Positions 54,361 to 62,915 of a stretch of DNA of 64,000 bases are shown piece by piece. The stretch is from JAKPAM01 sp047601745 (GTDB lineage: Bacteria; Pseudomonadota; Gammaproteobacteria; Burkholderiales; Burkholderiaceae_E). How positions within the stretch are numbered: position 1 is the stretch's first letter; every line of letters starts with the position of its first letter. Under the pieces are notes generated by a model. It saw only the letters and a list, made by a program, of their open reading frames with translations. It was not told the origin of the DNA and did not search any database. Location of the stretch: assembly GCA_047601745.1 (NCBI GenBank), contig JASGIS010000001.1:5952001-6016000 (forward strand). Direction: 5' to 3'. Position numbers and translations under genes: made by a program.

Positions 54361-54903
54361 ATGACGCCCCACTCTCCCAGTCCCGACGATGGACGCCGCG
54401 CCGGGCCGGCTCCGGCCGCCCCGCGTTGCTGGCTGATGAAGTCCGAACCCGACGAAGCATCGATCGACGACGTGCTGGCGATGCCCAACCGCACGATCGC
54501 GTGGTTCGGCGTGCGCAACTACCAGGCGCGCAATTTCATGCGCGACCAGATGCGGATCGACGACCCGGTGCTGTTCTATCACTCGAGCTGCGCCGAACCC
54601 GGCATCGTCGGCCTGGCGCGGATCGCGTCCGCCCCTTACCCCGATCCGACGCAGTTCGATCCGCAGAGCCCGTACTACGACGCGACGGCCTCGCGCGACG
54701 AACCGCGCTGGATGCTGGTCGACGTGCAGGCCTCGTGCAAGATCACCACGCTCGGCCTTGCCGAGCTGCGCCGCCACCCCGAACTCGCGGACATGGTTGT
54801 GCTGCGCAAGGGCAACCGCCTGTCGATCACGCCGGTGACCGACGCCGAATGGCGATTCATCCGCGACCGGCTCGCCCGACCGCTCGCCGAGGCGACCCGA
54901 TGA
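54361..54903 (+). CDS. EVE-domain protein
   Basis: A 180-aa protein that is nearly all EVE domain, a PUA-like fold that binds modified bases in DNA or RNA. Typical blocks: CWLMKSEPDEASIDDVLAMP, WFGVRNYQARNFMRDQMRID, DPVLFYHSSCAEPGIVGLAR and DEPRWMLVDVQASCKITTLG. The ATG at 54361 is used; an earlier one lies inside the CobS-like gene. Its stop overlaps the TauE start by 4 bp (ATGA). This is the common single-domain chromosomal form; no restriction partner is present. Confidence 0.9.
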   Translation: MTPHSPSPDDGRRAGPAPAAPRCWLMKSEPDEASIDDVLAMPNRTIAWFGVRNYQARNFMRDQMRIDDPVLFYHSSCAEPGIVGLARIASAPYPDPTQFDPQSPYYDATASRDEPRWMLVDVQASCKITTLGLAELRRHPELADMVVLRKGNRLSITPVTDAEWRFIRDRLARPLAEATR

Positions 54904-55793
54904 TCAGCATCGAATCAGTGACCAATATGATCAATCTCGACTCGATAGCCAATATCGGCTCGATGATCAATATCAGCCCGCTCACCATCGCCAGCCTGCT
55001 CGCGCTCGGCATCGTCGCCGGCTTCCTGGCCGGCCTGCTCGGCATCGGCGGCGGCATGCTGATGGTGCCGTTCCTGGTGATGATCCTGGCGACCGAAGGC
55101 ATCCCCGACACTTACCTGGTCAAGATCGCGATCGCCACCTCGCTGGCGACGATCCTGTTCACGTCGATGTCGAGCGTACGCGCGCACTGGCGCGCCGGCG
55201 CCATCCGCTGGCCCGTCGTCGCCACGCTGACGCCGGGGATCATCCTCGGCGCGATGGTCGGCGCGCGATTGGCCGGCTACATACCGTCGAAGTGGCTCGA
55301 GCTGTTCTTCGCGGTGTTCGTGTCGTACAGCGCCACGCAGATGCTGCGCGGCAAGTCGCCGACCAAGGCCGACGGCGCACCGGCCGAACAACTGCCTTCG
55401 CGCGTCTCGCAGGTAGCGATGGGCGGCGTGATCGGCGCGTTGTCGTCGCTGGTGGGTGCCGGCGGCGGCTTCCTGACCGTCCCTTACCTGACCTCGTGCG
55501 GCGTACGCATCCAGAACGCGATCGCCACCAGCGCCGCCTGCGGGTTCCCGATCGCCGCATCCGCCGCGATCGGGTACGTGTGGGCGGGCCTGGGCCTGCA
55601 GATCGGCCCCGCCACCTTCGGCTACATCTACCTGCCGGCGCTGGTGCTGATCTCGGTCGTCAGCGTGATGACCGCACCGCTAGGCGCGCGCACCGCCCAC
55701 CGGATGCCGGTCGCGCAACTGAAGCGCGCGTTTGCTTGCCTGCTGTATACGCTGGCGGCGTATATGTTGTATCGGGGGTTGGCGGCTCATTAG
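54900..55793 (+). CDS. TauE/SafE-family permease
   Basis: A 297-aa inner-membrane protein of the TauE/SafE (DUF81) family, proposed sulfite or organosulfonate exporters. It has eight or so hydrophobic segments; the two family repeats start at GIVAGFLAGLLGIGGGMLMV (residue about 38) and GVIGALSSLVGAGGGFLTVP. The N-terminus MISIESVTNMINLDSIANIG is unusual and hydrophilic, so a later Met may be the true start. It is coupled to the EVE gene by a 4-bp overlap. It is the last backbone gene before the accessory region. Confidence 0.88.
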   Translation: MISIESVTNMINLDSIANIGSMINISPLTIASLLALGIVAGFLAGLLGIGGGMLMVPFLVMILATEGIPDTYLVKIAIATSLATILFTSMSSVRAHWRAGAIRWPVVATLTPGIILGAMVGARLAGYIPSKWLELFFAVFVSYSATQMLRGKSPTKADGAPAEQLPSRVSQVAMGGVIGALSSLVGAGGGFLTVPYLTSCGVRIQNAIATSAACGFPIAASAAIGYVWAGLGLQIGPATFGYIYLPALVLISVVSVMTAPLGARTAHRMPVAQLKRAFACLLYTLAAYMLYRGLAAH

Positions 55794-56089
55794 GCGCGGA
55801 TGTAGGGTGCCGAAGGACTTGCGGGACTTGACGCCTGCCGATGTGATGGCGGGCTACGCCACTGGCCCGTTGCCGCGTACCGTGCCAGAAACGCGAGCGC
55901 TGGTCGAACAGTTGCGGCGGCTTCGCCATCAGCATCTGACCGACCCTCGGTCGCCCGCCGTGTGCTTCGCGTCAGGGAAAAAGATGTGGGGAAACCTCAG
56001 CTGCAGACGGCCATCGGCCTATGACCGATTTCCCTCTTACGCGAGCGGCAGCCCTCGTCACCCAAGGCGGCCCATAGGGCAGCGCGGTT
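55794..56089. other. junction between backbone and accessory region, no clear gene
   Basis: About 300 bp after TauE. A plus-strand frame reading VPKDLRDLTPADVMAGYATG continues to about 56091 and overlaps TauE, but no family was recognised. The stretch probably contains debris of mobile elements. Confidence 0.5.
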
Positions 56090-56245
56090 AAACGCCAGGG
56101 CCTGCCCGGCGTTCTCGCGCCACGCCTGAAGGACCTTCAAGTACACGCCGTTTGCGCGGCACCAGGCCGCCTTGGCTGCCTCGCCCATCGCCGCAGACAC
56201 CGGCACCGCATCAAACCGCGCCGCGGCTGCGTGGTTCAGCTGGGT
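56090..56245 (-). mobile_element. remnant of an IS3-type transposase OrfA
   Basis: The minus strand encodes AAMGEAAKAAWCRANGVYLK and VLQAWRENAGQAL, resembling the N-terminal part of IS3-family OrfA proteins (WCR-x-GVY-x6-WR pattern). The rest of the transposase, the terminal repeats and any target duplication are missing, so this is a decayed fragment. The call rests on remembered family patterns and could be checked by a protein search. Confidence 0.55.
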
Positions 56246-56270
56246 TCAGCTGGGTTCAGCTGGGTTCAGC
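56231..56270. repeat. 10-bp tandem repeat at the accessory-region boundary
   Basis: Four copies of tgggttcagc (the first reads gtggttcagc) end 6 bp before the stop of the 1089-aa gene. Confidence 0.9.
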
Positions 56271-56275
56271 GTAGA

Positions 56276-59200
56276 TCAGGACTGCGGAGGCAGGTAGCGG
56301 TAGCTACCGATGCGCAGCACGGTTTCCTCATGCCGATTCTCGTAGTACACGGCCAGCAGGTTCGTGTCGTTGGCGGTGAGGTGGTTCCAGTGGCCGTCCT
56401 CCATGCGCAGTTCCTTGAAGCTTAGCCCGTCGTCCTGGCTCACCAGCATCGTTCCACCGATGCTCGAGGTAATCAGGCTCAGGTCTTTCAGCGCGAAGCA
56501 TTGGCCAATGTAGATCGGCGTGTCGCGATGCGTCCATGCATAGCCCTTGTCGGAGGTGAACAGTTCCGATGCTACGCACATCAGCCCTCCGCCCGAGCCA
56601 AGATGAACCGCTGTCGTGCTGGACGCGCTGTAGCGCGAGCTGCTTTCCCAGTCGCATTTCTGCCACGTTTTTGCCGCGCCGTAATACATGACGAACGGCG
56701 GCTGCTCGGGCTTCTTCTTGTCGCGCATGTACGACCGGTCGTAGTTGCAGAACGCCAACAAGCCGTTGCGGCCGGGCAGGGCGCAGATCCTTTCGATTAC
56801 CACGCCCTCGTCGGTGCGCGGCGTCTGATCCCAGGGCTCCCAAGGGCCGGCGAGATCGGCCCCGCAGAACACGAGGGTTTGCGCATACGAGCCCGACTTG
56901 GTGGTACCGGAAAAGAAGCCCTTTTCGACGTAGCTGTAACGCCGGTATTTAGTCGCGGTCCACAGCCACATGCCGTTGAAATACACGATGTCCTGGTAGG
57001 ACAGGTGCCCGTCATTGAGCGACAGATTGCTGTTATTCGCGGGTGCGGGTCCGGCACTGTGTTGCCAGTTCAATGCGTCGTGCGAGTAATAGAAGCCCTC
57101 GGGGCGCGGAGCACGCGACCAAGAGCGGTTCCACGCGATCCACACGCCGTTGACGATCTCGAGCTTATTCAGGCTGACCTCGCATTCGGGCGCATCAAGC
57201 CGCACCTCCTGCCAACGTAGGCCGTCTTCGCTACGGTAGAAGCGATCCTTAGAGTCGATGTGGGCCACCACCAGCCATATCTTGCCGTCGGTGTGGATGT
57301 GAGCAATCTTCTCCGCATCGCACGGCGGCTGCGCAACTTGCTGCCATTCGAAGCCGAGCAGGCAGGGCTCGCCGTCTTTCACGATGGACACCGACTGCAT
57401 CTCCAGCTGTTCCAACGCCCGCTTCTGCTGCCATTCCGCGCGTTTGCGTGCGTTGATCGCAATGACCGAGGAATCAAAATCGCCCTTCACAAAAAACTCG
57501 AGCTGCCGGCCGGCTTCGGTACACGCGCTGGAAAAAGCATTGAGCGTGCGATCGAGTTGGTCGTGGTAGTGCTGGAACTGATCACCCCAGTCTTCGTTGT
57601 CGGCGGAGTTATCCAGCTCGTAGTCGGAATAGGCGATATCCGCCGAGAATTCGAACTCTGGTAGGTTCCAGCTCGCAATTTGGCTGTTCGCCGCGTACAG
57701 CGACGATAGGTGCTCGGACAAGACGTCGCCTGCCTTCTTCCGGAGTTCGTTCAGGCTCGCCAGCGCCGAACGCCGCCCGTGGCTGCAGGCGGCGGAGCAG
57801 GCCTTGTCCGCCAGGCCGCTCAGGAAACCGCCGTCGGACGAGGGCATGTAGAACGCATATTCCATGGCCTTCGTTGATACGCTGGCCATTTCCAGCGTGA
57901 TCAGCACACTGGCCAAGCCGGCCAAGCTCAACTGCTTGAGAACCTCGGAATAGCAGACCTCGAAACGCAGCGAGCGGTAGCGCACCAGGTTCTTCCAGCC
58001 CTGCGTGCTCGCGTTCAACTGCTGAGCCGCGCGGAGCACGGCGGCAGGGTCCTCGCCGTTCACCATCAACAGCAGGTTCGGCAGGCTGTCTTTCAGGCCC
58101 ACCGACTTGAGCAGGCCGAGCACGATGTTGATCGCCGGGCTTTCGATCGGCTTTTGCGCGAGCGTCAACAGGAAGAAGGCGTCGAGCAGCCAGGTGGCTT
58201 TCTTGTTCTCGTCGTCGAGTAGGGTCTGCATGATCGGCTGGCAGTGCAGCGCCTTGCGCGGATCGTCGGCCAGCGCGAGCACGTCCTGGAGCAGATCGGG
58301 CGTGCCGGCATGGTCGGCCAGCAGCGCAAGGAATTCGCGTGCTGGGCGGTTCAACGCCGCCGCGTTGTCCACGCACAAGGCTAGCAGCAGCAGGTAATCG
58401 CACTTGGCTTGGTGGCTACTGCAGGCGTCGAGGAAACTGTGCGCGATGATGTCTGGCAGCGACGACACCAGCGCGATCTGCTCCGGCGCGGCTTCCGCGT
58501 CCAGAGCGGGCGCCTCGGGCGGCACGTCGAGTCCATGCTGATCGCGATACACCGCGATCGCCATCTGGCCACCGCCGATGATTTCGCAGACCAGATCGCG
58601 AATGCTGTAGGTCGCGGCCAAGCCGTTCAGCTCCTGGCCGAAGAATTTGGCGATGATTTTCTCGCGCGCTGCGTCGCTGGCGCACAGATCCGGATCGCCG
58701 ATCAGGTCAGCGATCTTCTCGTAGTGATCGGCCAGGAAATAAAGCGCATTGAAGCCGACGCCGGAAATCGACTTCTGAATATAGGCCGAATCGATGTCGT
58801 GCGCATCGGTCGACAGCGCGACGGTGGCGCGGTATTGATCGAGGCCCACCACGCCGATCTGATCGATCAGATCATTGATGAAATCGAGCAAGCGCACGGT
58901 TTCGTCGCAATTCACGTCGAGCTTTTCCAACGTGGTGACGAGGTAATTGCCGACGTCGCGACCGGTCAGCATCGCGCCCGGGTGCTGGCGCAGGAAATCA
59001 TAGGCAAGCCGAAGAACCAGCAGGTTCTTGGAGATCGACGTGAAGCGCCGCTTGTTGGCCTCGATATTGAGAGCCCAAGTGCTGAAATTCGAGTTTTTTT
59101 CCACATGGCCCAGGCGATGATCAATCCGGTCGATCGCCTGTTCGAGAAACTCCCTGGTTTCGATGATCACTTCGTTCATCGTGCCGAGGTTGTTGCGGAT

Positions 59201-59545
59201 CACCGCGATGCTTTGCGCCGTGATCAGGTTCTGCTGCTGCAATTGCTGTAGATAATGCCAGGCAAAGCGCTGCATTTGAAGCATGTCCGCCTGGTTCAGC
59301 GCTTGGTTTTCGCTGGCCTTGCCGCTGACCGCATGGGCCAGGCGCTTGAAGAAACTGGCTTCCGCCTGGCGAGCCAGACGCTCCTGGCTCGCCATGACGA
59401 GCCTTGAGGCGTCCATTGCCAATTGCTGCGTGACGGTGGCATTGGCCCGGTGCTTTTCGACGAGCCCGTTGATCGCCGCGAGTTCCGAACTGTCGAGCGG
59501 TTCCCCGAAAATCTGCTCGGCTTCACTCAGGCTGGCTTGATTCAT
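56276..59545 (-). CDS. large helical protein with C-terminal beta-propeller, unknown function
   Basis: A 1089-aa protein, not recognised as a named family. Residues 1-750 are predicted helical, with heptad-like stretches in the first 160 (QQLAMDASRLVMASQERLAR; QRFAWHYLQQLQQQNLITAQ) and no membrane segment or signal peptide. Residues about 745-1089 read as a propeller of about seven blades with Asp-box-like motifs: FYRSEDGLRWQEV, FYYSHDALNWQHS, LFTSDKGYAWTHR and MLVSQDDGLSFKEL, as in sialidase/BNR folds. It starts 9 bp after the stop of the 471-aa gene, so they form an operon. Base composition is visibly less GC-rich than the backbone, suggesting transfer. A propeller fused to a long helical scaffold could be a sensor or scaffold for its membrane partner; this is inference. 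Confidence 0.85.
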   Translation of the reverse strand: MNQASLSEAEQIFGEPLDSSELAAINGLVEKHRANATVTQQLAMDASRLVMASQERLARQAEASFFKRLAHAVSGKASENQALNQADMLQMQRFAWHYLQQLQQQNLITAQSIAVIRNNLGTMNEVIIETREFLEQAIDRIDHRLGHVEKNSNFSTWALNIEANKRRFTSISKNLLVLRLAYDFLRQHPGAMLTGRDVGNYLVTTLEKLDVNCDETVRLLDFINDLIDQIGVVGLDQYRATVALSTDAHDIDSAYIQKSISGVGFNALYFLADHYEKIADLIGDPDLCASDAAREKIIAKFFGQELNGLAATYSIRDLVCEIIGGGQMAIAVYRDQHGLDVPPEAPALDAEAAPEQIALVSSLPDIIAHSFLDACSSHQAKCDYLLLLALCVDNAAALNRPAREFLALLADHAGTPDLLQDVLALADDPRKALHCQPIMQTLLDDENKKATWLLDAFFLLTLAQKPIESPAINIVLGLLKSVGLKDSLPNLLLMVNGEDPAAVLRAAQQLNASTQGWKNLVRYRSLRFEVCYSEVLKQLSLAGLASVLITLEMASVSTKAMEYAFYMPSSDGGFLSGLADKACSAACSHGRRSALASLNELRKKAGDVLSEHLSSLYAANSQIASWNLPEFEFSADIAYSDYELDNSADNEDWGDQFQHYHDQLDRTLNAFSSACTEAGRQLEFFVKGDFDSSVIAINARKRAEWQQKRALEQLEMQSVSIVKDGEPCLLGFEWQQVAQPPCDAEKIAHIHTDGKIWLVVAHIDSKDRFYRSEDGLRWQEVRLDAPECEVSLNKLEIVNGVWIAWNRSWSRAPRPEGFYYSHDALNWQHSAGPAPANNSNLSLNDGHLSYQDIVYFNGMWLWTATKYRRYSYVEKGFFSGTTKSGSYAQTLVFCGADLAGPWEPWDQTPRTDEGVVIERICALPGRNGLLAFCNYDRSYMRDKKKPEQPPFVMYYGAAKTWQKCDWESSSRYSASSTTAVHLGSGGGLMCVASELFTSDKGYAWTHRDTPIYIGQCFALKDLSLITSSIGGTMLVSQDDGLSFKELRMEDGHWNHLTANDTNLLAVYYENRHEETVLRIGSYRYLPPQS

Positions 59546-59554
59546 CTTGATATC

Positions 59555-60970
59555 TCAGAGATTGTTGATCTTGTTTTTCAGGCGCATTCCCTGCGCCTGC
59601 ATGGTCTTGACTTGCTGCTCGAAATGGCGCTCGGACAACACGAGTCCTTGATGAAACTCTGCAAAATACCCCTGCGAAAGCTGCAGGTACTGCAAAGCGC
59701 CGTGCGCATCCAGGCCGTTCGCCACCACCTGTTCGGTAGCCGCCATGGTCAGCTGGAACGGCCTTTCGATGTGATTGTCGAGCGCGATATTCATCGCCAG
59801 CGAGGTGATCATGCCTCCCACCAGACTGCCGATCAGCATGCCCACCGGGCCGCCCAGCGCACCGATCGAAGTGCCCACTGAGGCGCCCACCACGGCGGCG
59901 CCGGTCTGGAAGATGTTCTTGCCGGTGCGCGTTTCCAACTCGTCGCGAGTCATCTTGCCGACCGCGAACAGCACCAGACATTGCACCAGGTCCACGGCAC
60001 AGACCGTCGCGCCGACGATCGCGCCACTGGCCAGGCTGGTTTGGAACGCCGAACCCGAGAACAGCGACGGCAGCGAGCGCGCCGCGAGGCTGACGCTGAC
60101 GGTGGCCGCGCCGGCCTTCAGGGCGCTGTCACCGGCCGCGATCGCAGTGTCGCGCAGGATGCGCAGCACCGCCTCCTCGGGGCTCAGTTCGCCGTCGCGC
60201 ACCAGCTTGATGCTCTGGAAGGTGTTGATGCAGCCAGCCGTCACCGCCGTGATGACGGCCGCCGAGCCGGCCGCGCGCAGACTCTGCTGGACCGTAGCCT
60301 TGTTCAGATAGCCGTCCTGCATGCGCTGGTGCACATCCTTGCCTTGCTGCATACCGGCGCCGAGTTGCTCGGCCTCGGTCTTGCTGAGCGGAGTGGATTG
60401 CACGCCATCCACCTCGATCTGGCCAACCGTGTTGTCGCGCACCTTCTCGGCCGCGCGCGCCACCTCGGGGCGGGTCTGCTGATTTTTCAGCACGGTCTTG
60501 TCAGCGGACGCACGAATCCCTTCGATCTGGTCGGACGGGCCGATGAAGCGGTCGGCCCGCTCGTAACTGTGAACGCCGTCGCGGGTCGAACGGAAGGCCT
60601 TCTGGGTAGCGTCTGCGTTCTTGAAATACTTCAGTTGCGCGCTCAGCACCTGCTCGCCGTCTTTCATCACAACGATGTCGTGGGTCGGATCGTTGCGTGT
60701 TAGCGGGGTTTGCCTGAAGGCGTCGGTGAAGGCGCGTACGTCCTTGTCCTTCAGGATCGCATCGAGATTGAATGATTCAGCGTGAAAAGTTTCGGCCGCG
60801 AAACCTCCTTTGATCGCGGCGCTTTGCGCAGTAGCCGAAATATTGCCCATGATGGCATTGGCTTGATTGATCTCGCTGATCATCTGGCCGATTTTCTGGG
60901 TGGCCTCGGCCGGCCATATCGGACAAACGCTGACGGACTGAACTAGGATTTTCCGATATTCGCTATTCAT
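59555..60970 (-). CDS. membrane protein with REase-like N-terminal domain, candidate effector
   Basis: A 471-aa protein of no family I can name. Residues about 55-160 hold FAAETFHAESFNLDAIL (Glu60), then HDIVVMKDGEQVLSAQLKYF, in which Asp98 is followed 14 residues later by Gln112-Leu-Lys114. This D-x13-QxK arrangement with an upstream helix Glu resembles PD-(D/E)xK nuclease cores; GPSDQIEGIR and PLSKTEAEQLG follow. Residues about 234-250 and 316-338 are hydrophobic, and 355-397 form a Gly-rich hydrophobic stretch (VVGASVGTSIGALGGPVGML) of glycine-zipper type. The end is a basic, Gln-rich helix. The start at 60970 has AGGA 8-11 bases upstream. The pairing with the propeller gene suggests a two-component system. 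Nuclease activity is a hypothesis. Confidence 0.8.
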   Translation of the reverse strand: MNSEYRKILVQSVSVCPIWPAEATQKIGQMISEINQANAIMGNISATAQSAAIKGGFAAETFHAESFNLDAILKDKDVRAFTDAFRQTPLTRNDPTHDIVVMKDGEQVLSAQLKYFKNADATQKAFRSTRDGVHSYERADRFIGPSDQIEGIRASADKTVLKNQQTRPEVARAAEKVRDNTVGQIEVDGVQSTPLSKTEAEQLGAGMQQGKDVHQRMQDGYLNKATVQQSLRAAGSAAVITAVTAGCINTFQSIKLVRDGELSPEEAVLRILRDTAIAAGDSALKAGAATVSVSLAARSLPSLFSGSAFQTSLASGAIVGATVCAVDLVQCLVLFAVGKMTRDELETRTGKNIFQTGAAVVGASVGTSIGALGGPVGMLIGSLVGGMITSLAMNIALDNHIERPFQLTMAATEQVVANGLDAHGALQYLQLSQGYFAEFHQGLVLSERHFEQQVKTMQAQGMRLKNKINNL

Positions 60971-61014
60971 CGTCGATCCTGATTGAAGGTGTAGCTGCGC
61001 ACATGTTAGGGACA

Positions 61015-61074
61015 CGCTGATTTATTCCGCGCCCGCCGGCACGTGCCCGGCAGCGAGCGCGGAATAAATCAGCG
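61015..61074. repeat. perfect 18-bp inverted repeat (possible miniature element) in the operon leader
   Basis: CGCTGATTTATTCCGCGC (61015-61032) is exactly mirrored at 61057-61074, with a 24-bp centre that itself can pair (GCCGG...CCGGC). Outside the perfect arms the symmetry continues imperfectly (gggaca / actcc). It lies 45 bp upstream of the 471-aa gene start, between its predicted promoter and its ATG. It could be a terminator-like hairpin or a MITE-type insertion. Confidence 0.85.
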
Positions 61075-61136
61075 CACTCCTGAGCTTTTACGTTGCATGC
61101 GCTCACACAAACACTATTTTTTGAACTACAATTCGC

Positions 61137-61165
61137 AGTATAGTTTACAATCAGAGCGAATCGAA
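61137..61165 (-). promoter_or_regulatory. possible promoter of the two-gene operon
   Basis: On the minus strand TTCGAT (61165-61160), a 17-bp spacer and TATACT (61142-61137), in an A/T-rich stretch. The -10 is good and the -35 weak. The transcript would have a leader of about 160 bases containing the 18-bp inverted repeat. Confidence 0.4.
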
Positions 61166-61236
61166 CATCTCTCTGACCCCCCCAGCTTGTTCTGTTACAT
61201 CAGCTTTTATCAATCATTTGATCACCTAAAATCCAT

Positions 61237-61371
61237 TCAATCGCGTTTCTCATCTGCTTTCATATAATCGACATACTCACCGACCAAGACAGTGCCTATC
61301 ATGGTCGCAACGAACACGATCGCAAACGCAGCCAGATGATGCAGAGGGGACGAATTTCCACACGGGTACAT
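61237..61371 (-). CDS. 44-aa membrane protein, copy A
   Basis: A 44-residue protein: MYPCGNSSPLHHLAAFAIVF, then a hydrophobic helix VATMIGTVLVGEYV and a charged tail (DYMKADEKRD). It has one membrane helix, with a CGNSS-type N-terminus. Evidence that it is real: 36 of 44 residues match copy B (63303-63437), the first 21 residues are identical, and 22 of the codons differ only silently, so selection acts on the protein. A GAGAAG-like ribosome site precedes the ATG. It lies about 106 bp after the WYL gene on the same strand. Family and function not recognised. Confidence 0.75.
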   Translation of the reverse strand: MYPCGNSSPLHHLAAFAIVFVATMIGTVLVGEYVDYMKADEKRD

Positions 61372-61477
61372 GATTTTCTTCTCTAAAATCTAACGGAGAG
61401 GCTTCACCGAGCCGCCCTATCAATGTAACCTCCGCTTCGGACAAATCCTGTCTGACCACTGGCGCTGAGCATCGGCA

Positions 61478-62509
61478 TCACTCATCGCCATAGACTCCCA
61501 CCAATGTTCGGGCGTCTGTCGCCAGCTCCGAGCGCAGTCCTGCTGGCGCCAAAACCTCGACATTCGGTCCAAACCCTCGCAACCACCACCGCAACCTTTG
61601 GCTCAATCGCACCGTTCCGCACACTTCGAGCACGTTTCCGTTCTGGCTGACCTTCTGATCGACCGACATCGGTGTTTCCAGCAAATGATCGCCAGCACCA
61701 CAGGTGAAGCGCAGCCTCAGCCCCACCTCGCCTTCAACCATAAAGTCGAACTGACGTTGTTCGCGCACATAAACGGAAAGCTTGAATTCACGCGGATAAT
61801 CAAACGGCTCAGGCAACATCGTCGCCTGCACGAGGCGATCGAGCCGGTACATGGCCGGACTCGCATGGTGCGGCATGGCCGCCACGAGGTAGACGAGCCC
61901 GCCGACTTCGACCAGACCGAGCGGATGGACGACCCTGGTGGACGCCACCTTGAGCTCGGTGTCAGACGATCTGACACGCGACTGATAAACTATTTCAAGC
62001 TGTTGTTCGCAAAACAGCGCTTGCGAGACCTCGGCGAAGAGGCCGGGATCGATTTCGGGGTAGTGCAGCGCAAAATTCCCCGCTTCCACCTCGATCTTCT
62101 CGATCCATCTACGGCAACGGCGCTCATGCTCGCTATTGATGGCATCCAGCCGCTTACCCGCCGCGTCAAACAACGGCTCCAGCGGTTCCGCCACCAACGT
62201 CGGAATCCGCCATGTCGAGAAACGTCGCAGAATCTGCAAGGCCAACGCCTCGTCATGCGTCAGCATGCCGGCGCCCTTGGCGGCAAGACCATTCGCACCC
62301 GCGACCTTGAGCCAATGCTTGGTTCGACCGCGCTGCTCGACGTCGACGAGGCCGCGCTCGAGCAGCCCCTCGAGCCGGCGCTGCACCGTCTTCACGACAG
62401 GCGGCTCGGGCAACATACGGCTCAGTTTGCGATGCACGTCGGGCGTCGATAGCGGCGCCTCTCCTCGACCTGCATCGGGCAGAACCCGCATGATTTCGCG
62501 ATTCAGCAT
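61478..62509 (-). CDS. WYL-domain transcriptional regulator
   Basis: A 343-aa regulator. The N-terminal winged helix is within residues 5-70 (TPDVHRKLSRMLPEPPVVKT, VQRRLEGLLERGLVDVEQRG). The WYL domain spans roughly 145-260 (QLEIVYQSRVRSSDTELKVA, STRVVHPLGLVEVGGLVYLV, AAMPHHASPAMYRLDRLVQA), followed by the WCX domain with RWWLRGFGPNVEVLAPAGLR. WYL proteins often repress phage-defence genes and are found beside them. The start at 62509 (MLNREIMRVLP) was chosen on family length; the frame is open to 62770. The 44-aa gene lies downstream on the same strand. Confidence 0.88.
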   Translation of the reverse strand: MLNREIMRVLPDAGRGEAPLSTPDVHRKLSRMLPEPPVVKTVQRRLEGLLERGLVDVEQRGRTKHWLKVAGANGLAAKGAGMLTHDEALALQILRRFSTWRIPTLVAEPLEPLFDAAGKRLDAINSEHERRCRRWIEKIEVEAGNFALHYPEIDPGLFAEVSQALFCEQQLEIVYQSRVRSSDTELKVASTRVVHPLGLVEVGGLVYLVAAMPHHASPAMYRLDRLVQATMLPEPFDYPREFKLSVYVREQRQFDFMVEGEVGLRLRFTCGAGDHLLETPMSVDQKVSQNGNVLEVCGTVRLSQRLRWWLRGFGPNVEVLAPAGLRSELATDARTLVGVYGDE

Positions 62510-62915
62510 ATCCGGCCATGGGAACTGAGAAGGCCCGCCACGCCTCGGTAGCCATATCAGTGGCCGCAAGCCGACGTCGGGTGACCACCACCATAAGGCC
62601 CACCCTTCGATCAGAACTCCAGTACTTGGATGAACGCCTGTATCTGGCAGTCGAGCGGACCGCCCGCCCGCGCGTGGATGCCAGCGCTCGATGCCAACCC
62701 CGATTTCAGCGGTAGAACCAACCCATATGCGGGATGCCAGGACAACATGAGGTCCACCACCCAGGAACAATCAACCGACCACGCAGCGAGTTCTCTTCTA
62801 CCAGGCTGGGTCTGCGCTCAGTCTGGCTGTCATTGTCGTTTATCCATCCCTACCTCCCGCAGCGTGTCAGCGGACACGGGACAAATATGTTTTCCCTAAT
62901 TTTCGGATTTGATGA
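62510..62915. other. intergenic stretch without a recognisable gene
   Basis: About 400 bp upstream of the WYL gene. Frames on either strand lack family motifs. The half nearest the zinc-ribbon gene is A/T-rich. Confidence 0.55.

Noticed and set aside
55732..56091. A 119-codon plus-strand frame after TauE
   Set aside because: It overlaps the TauE end, has no recognisable family and runs into the transposase remnant; kept only as unassigned junction sequence.
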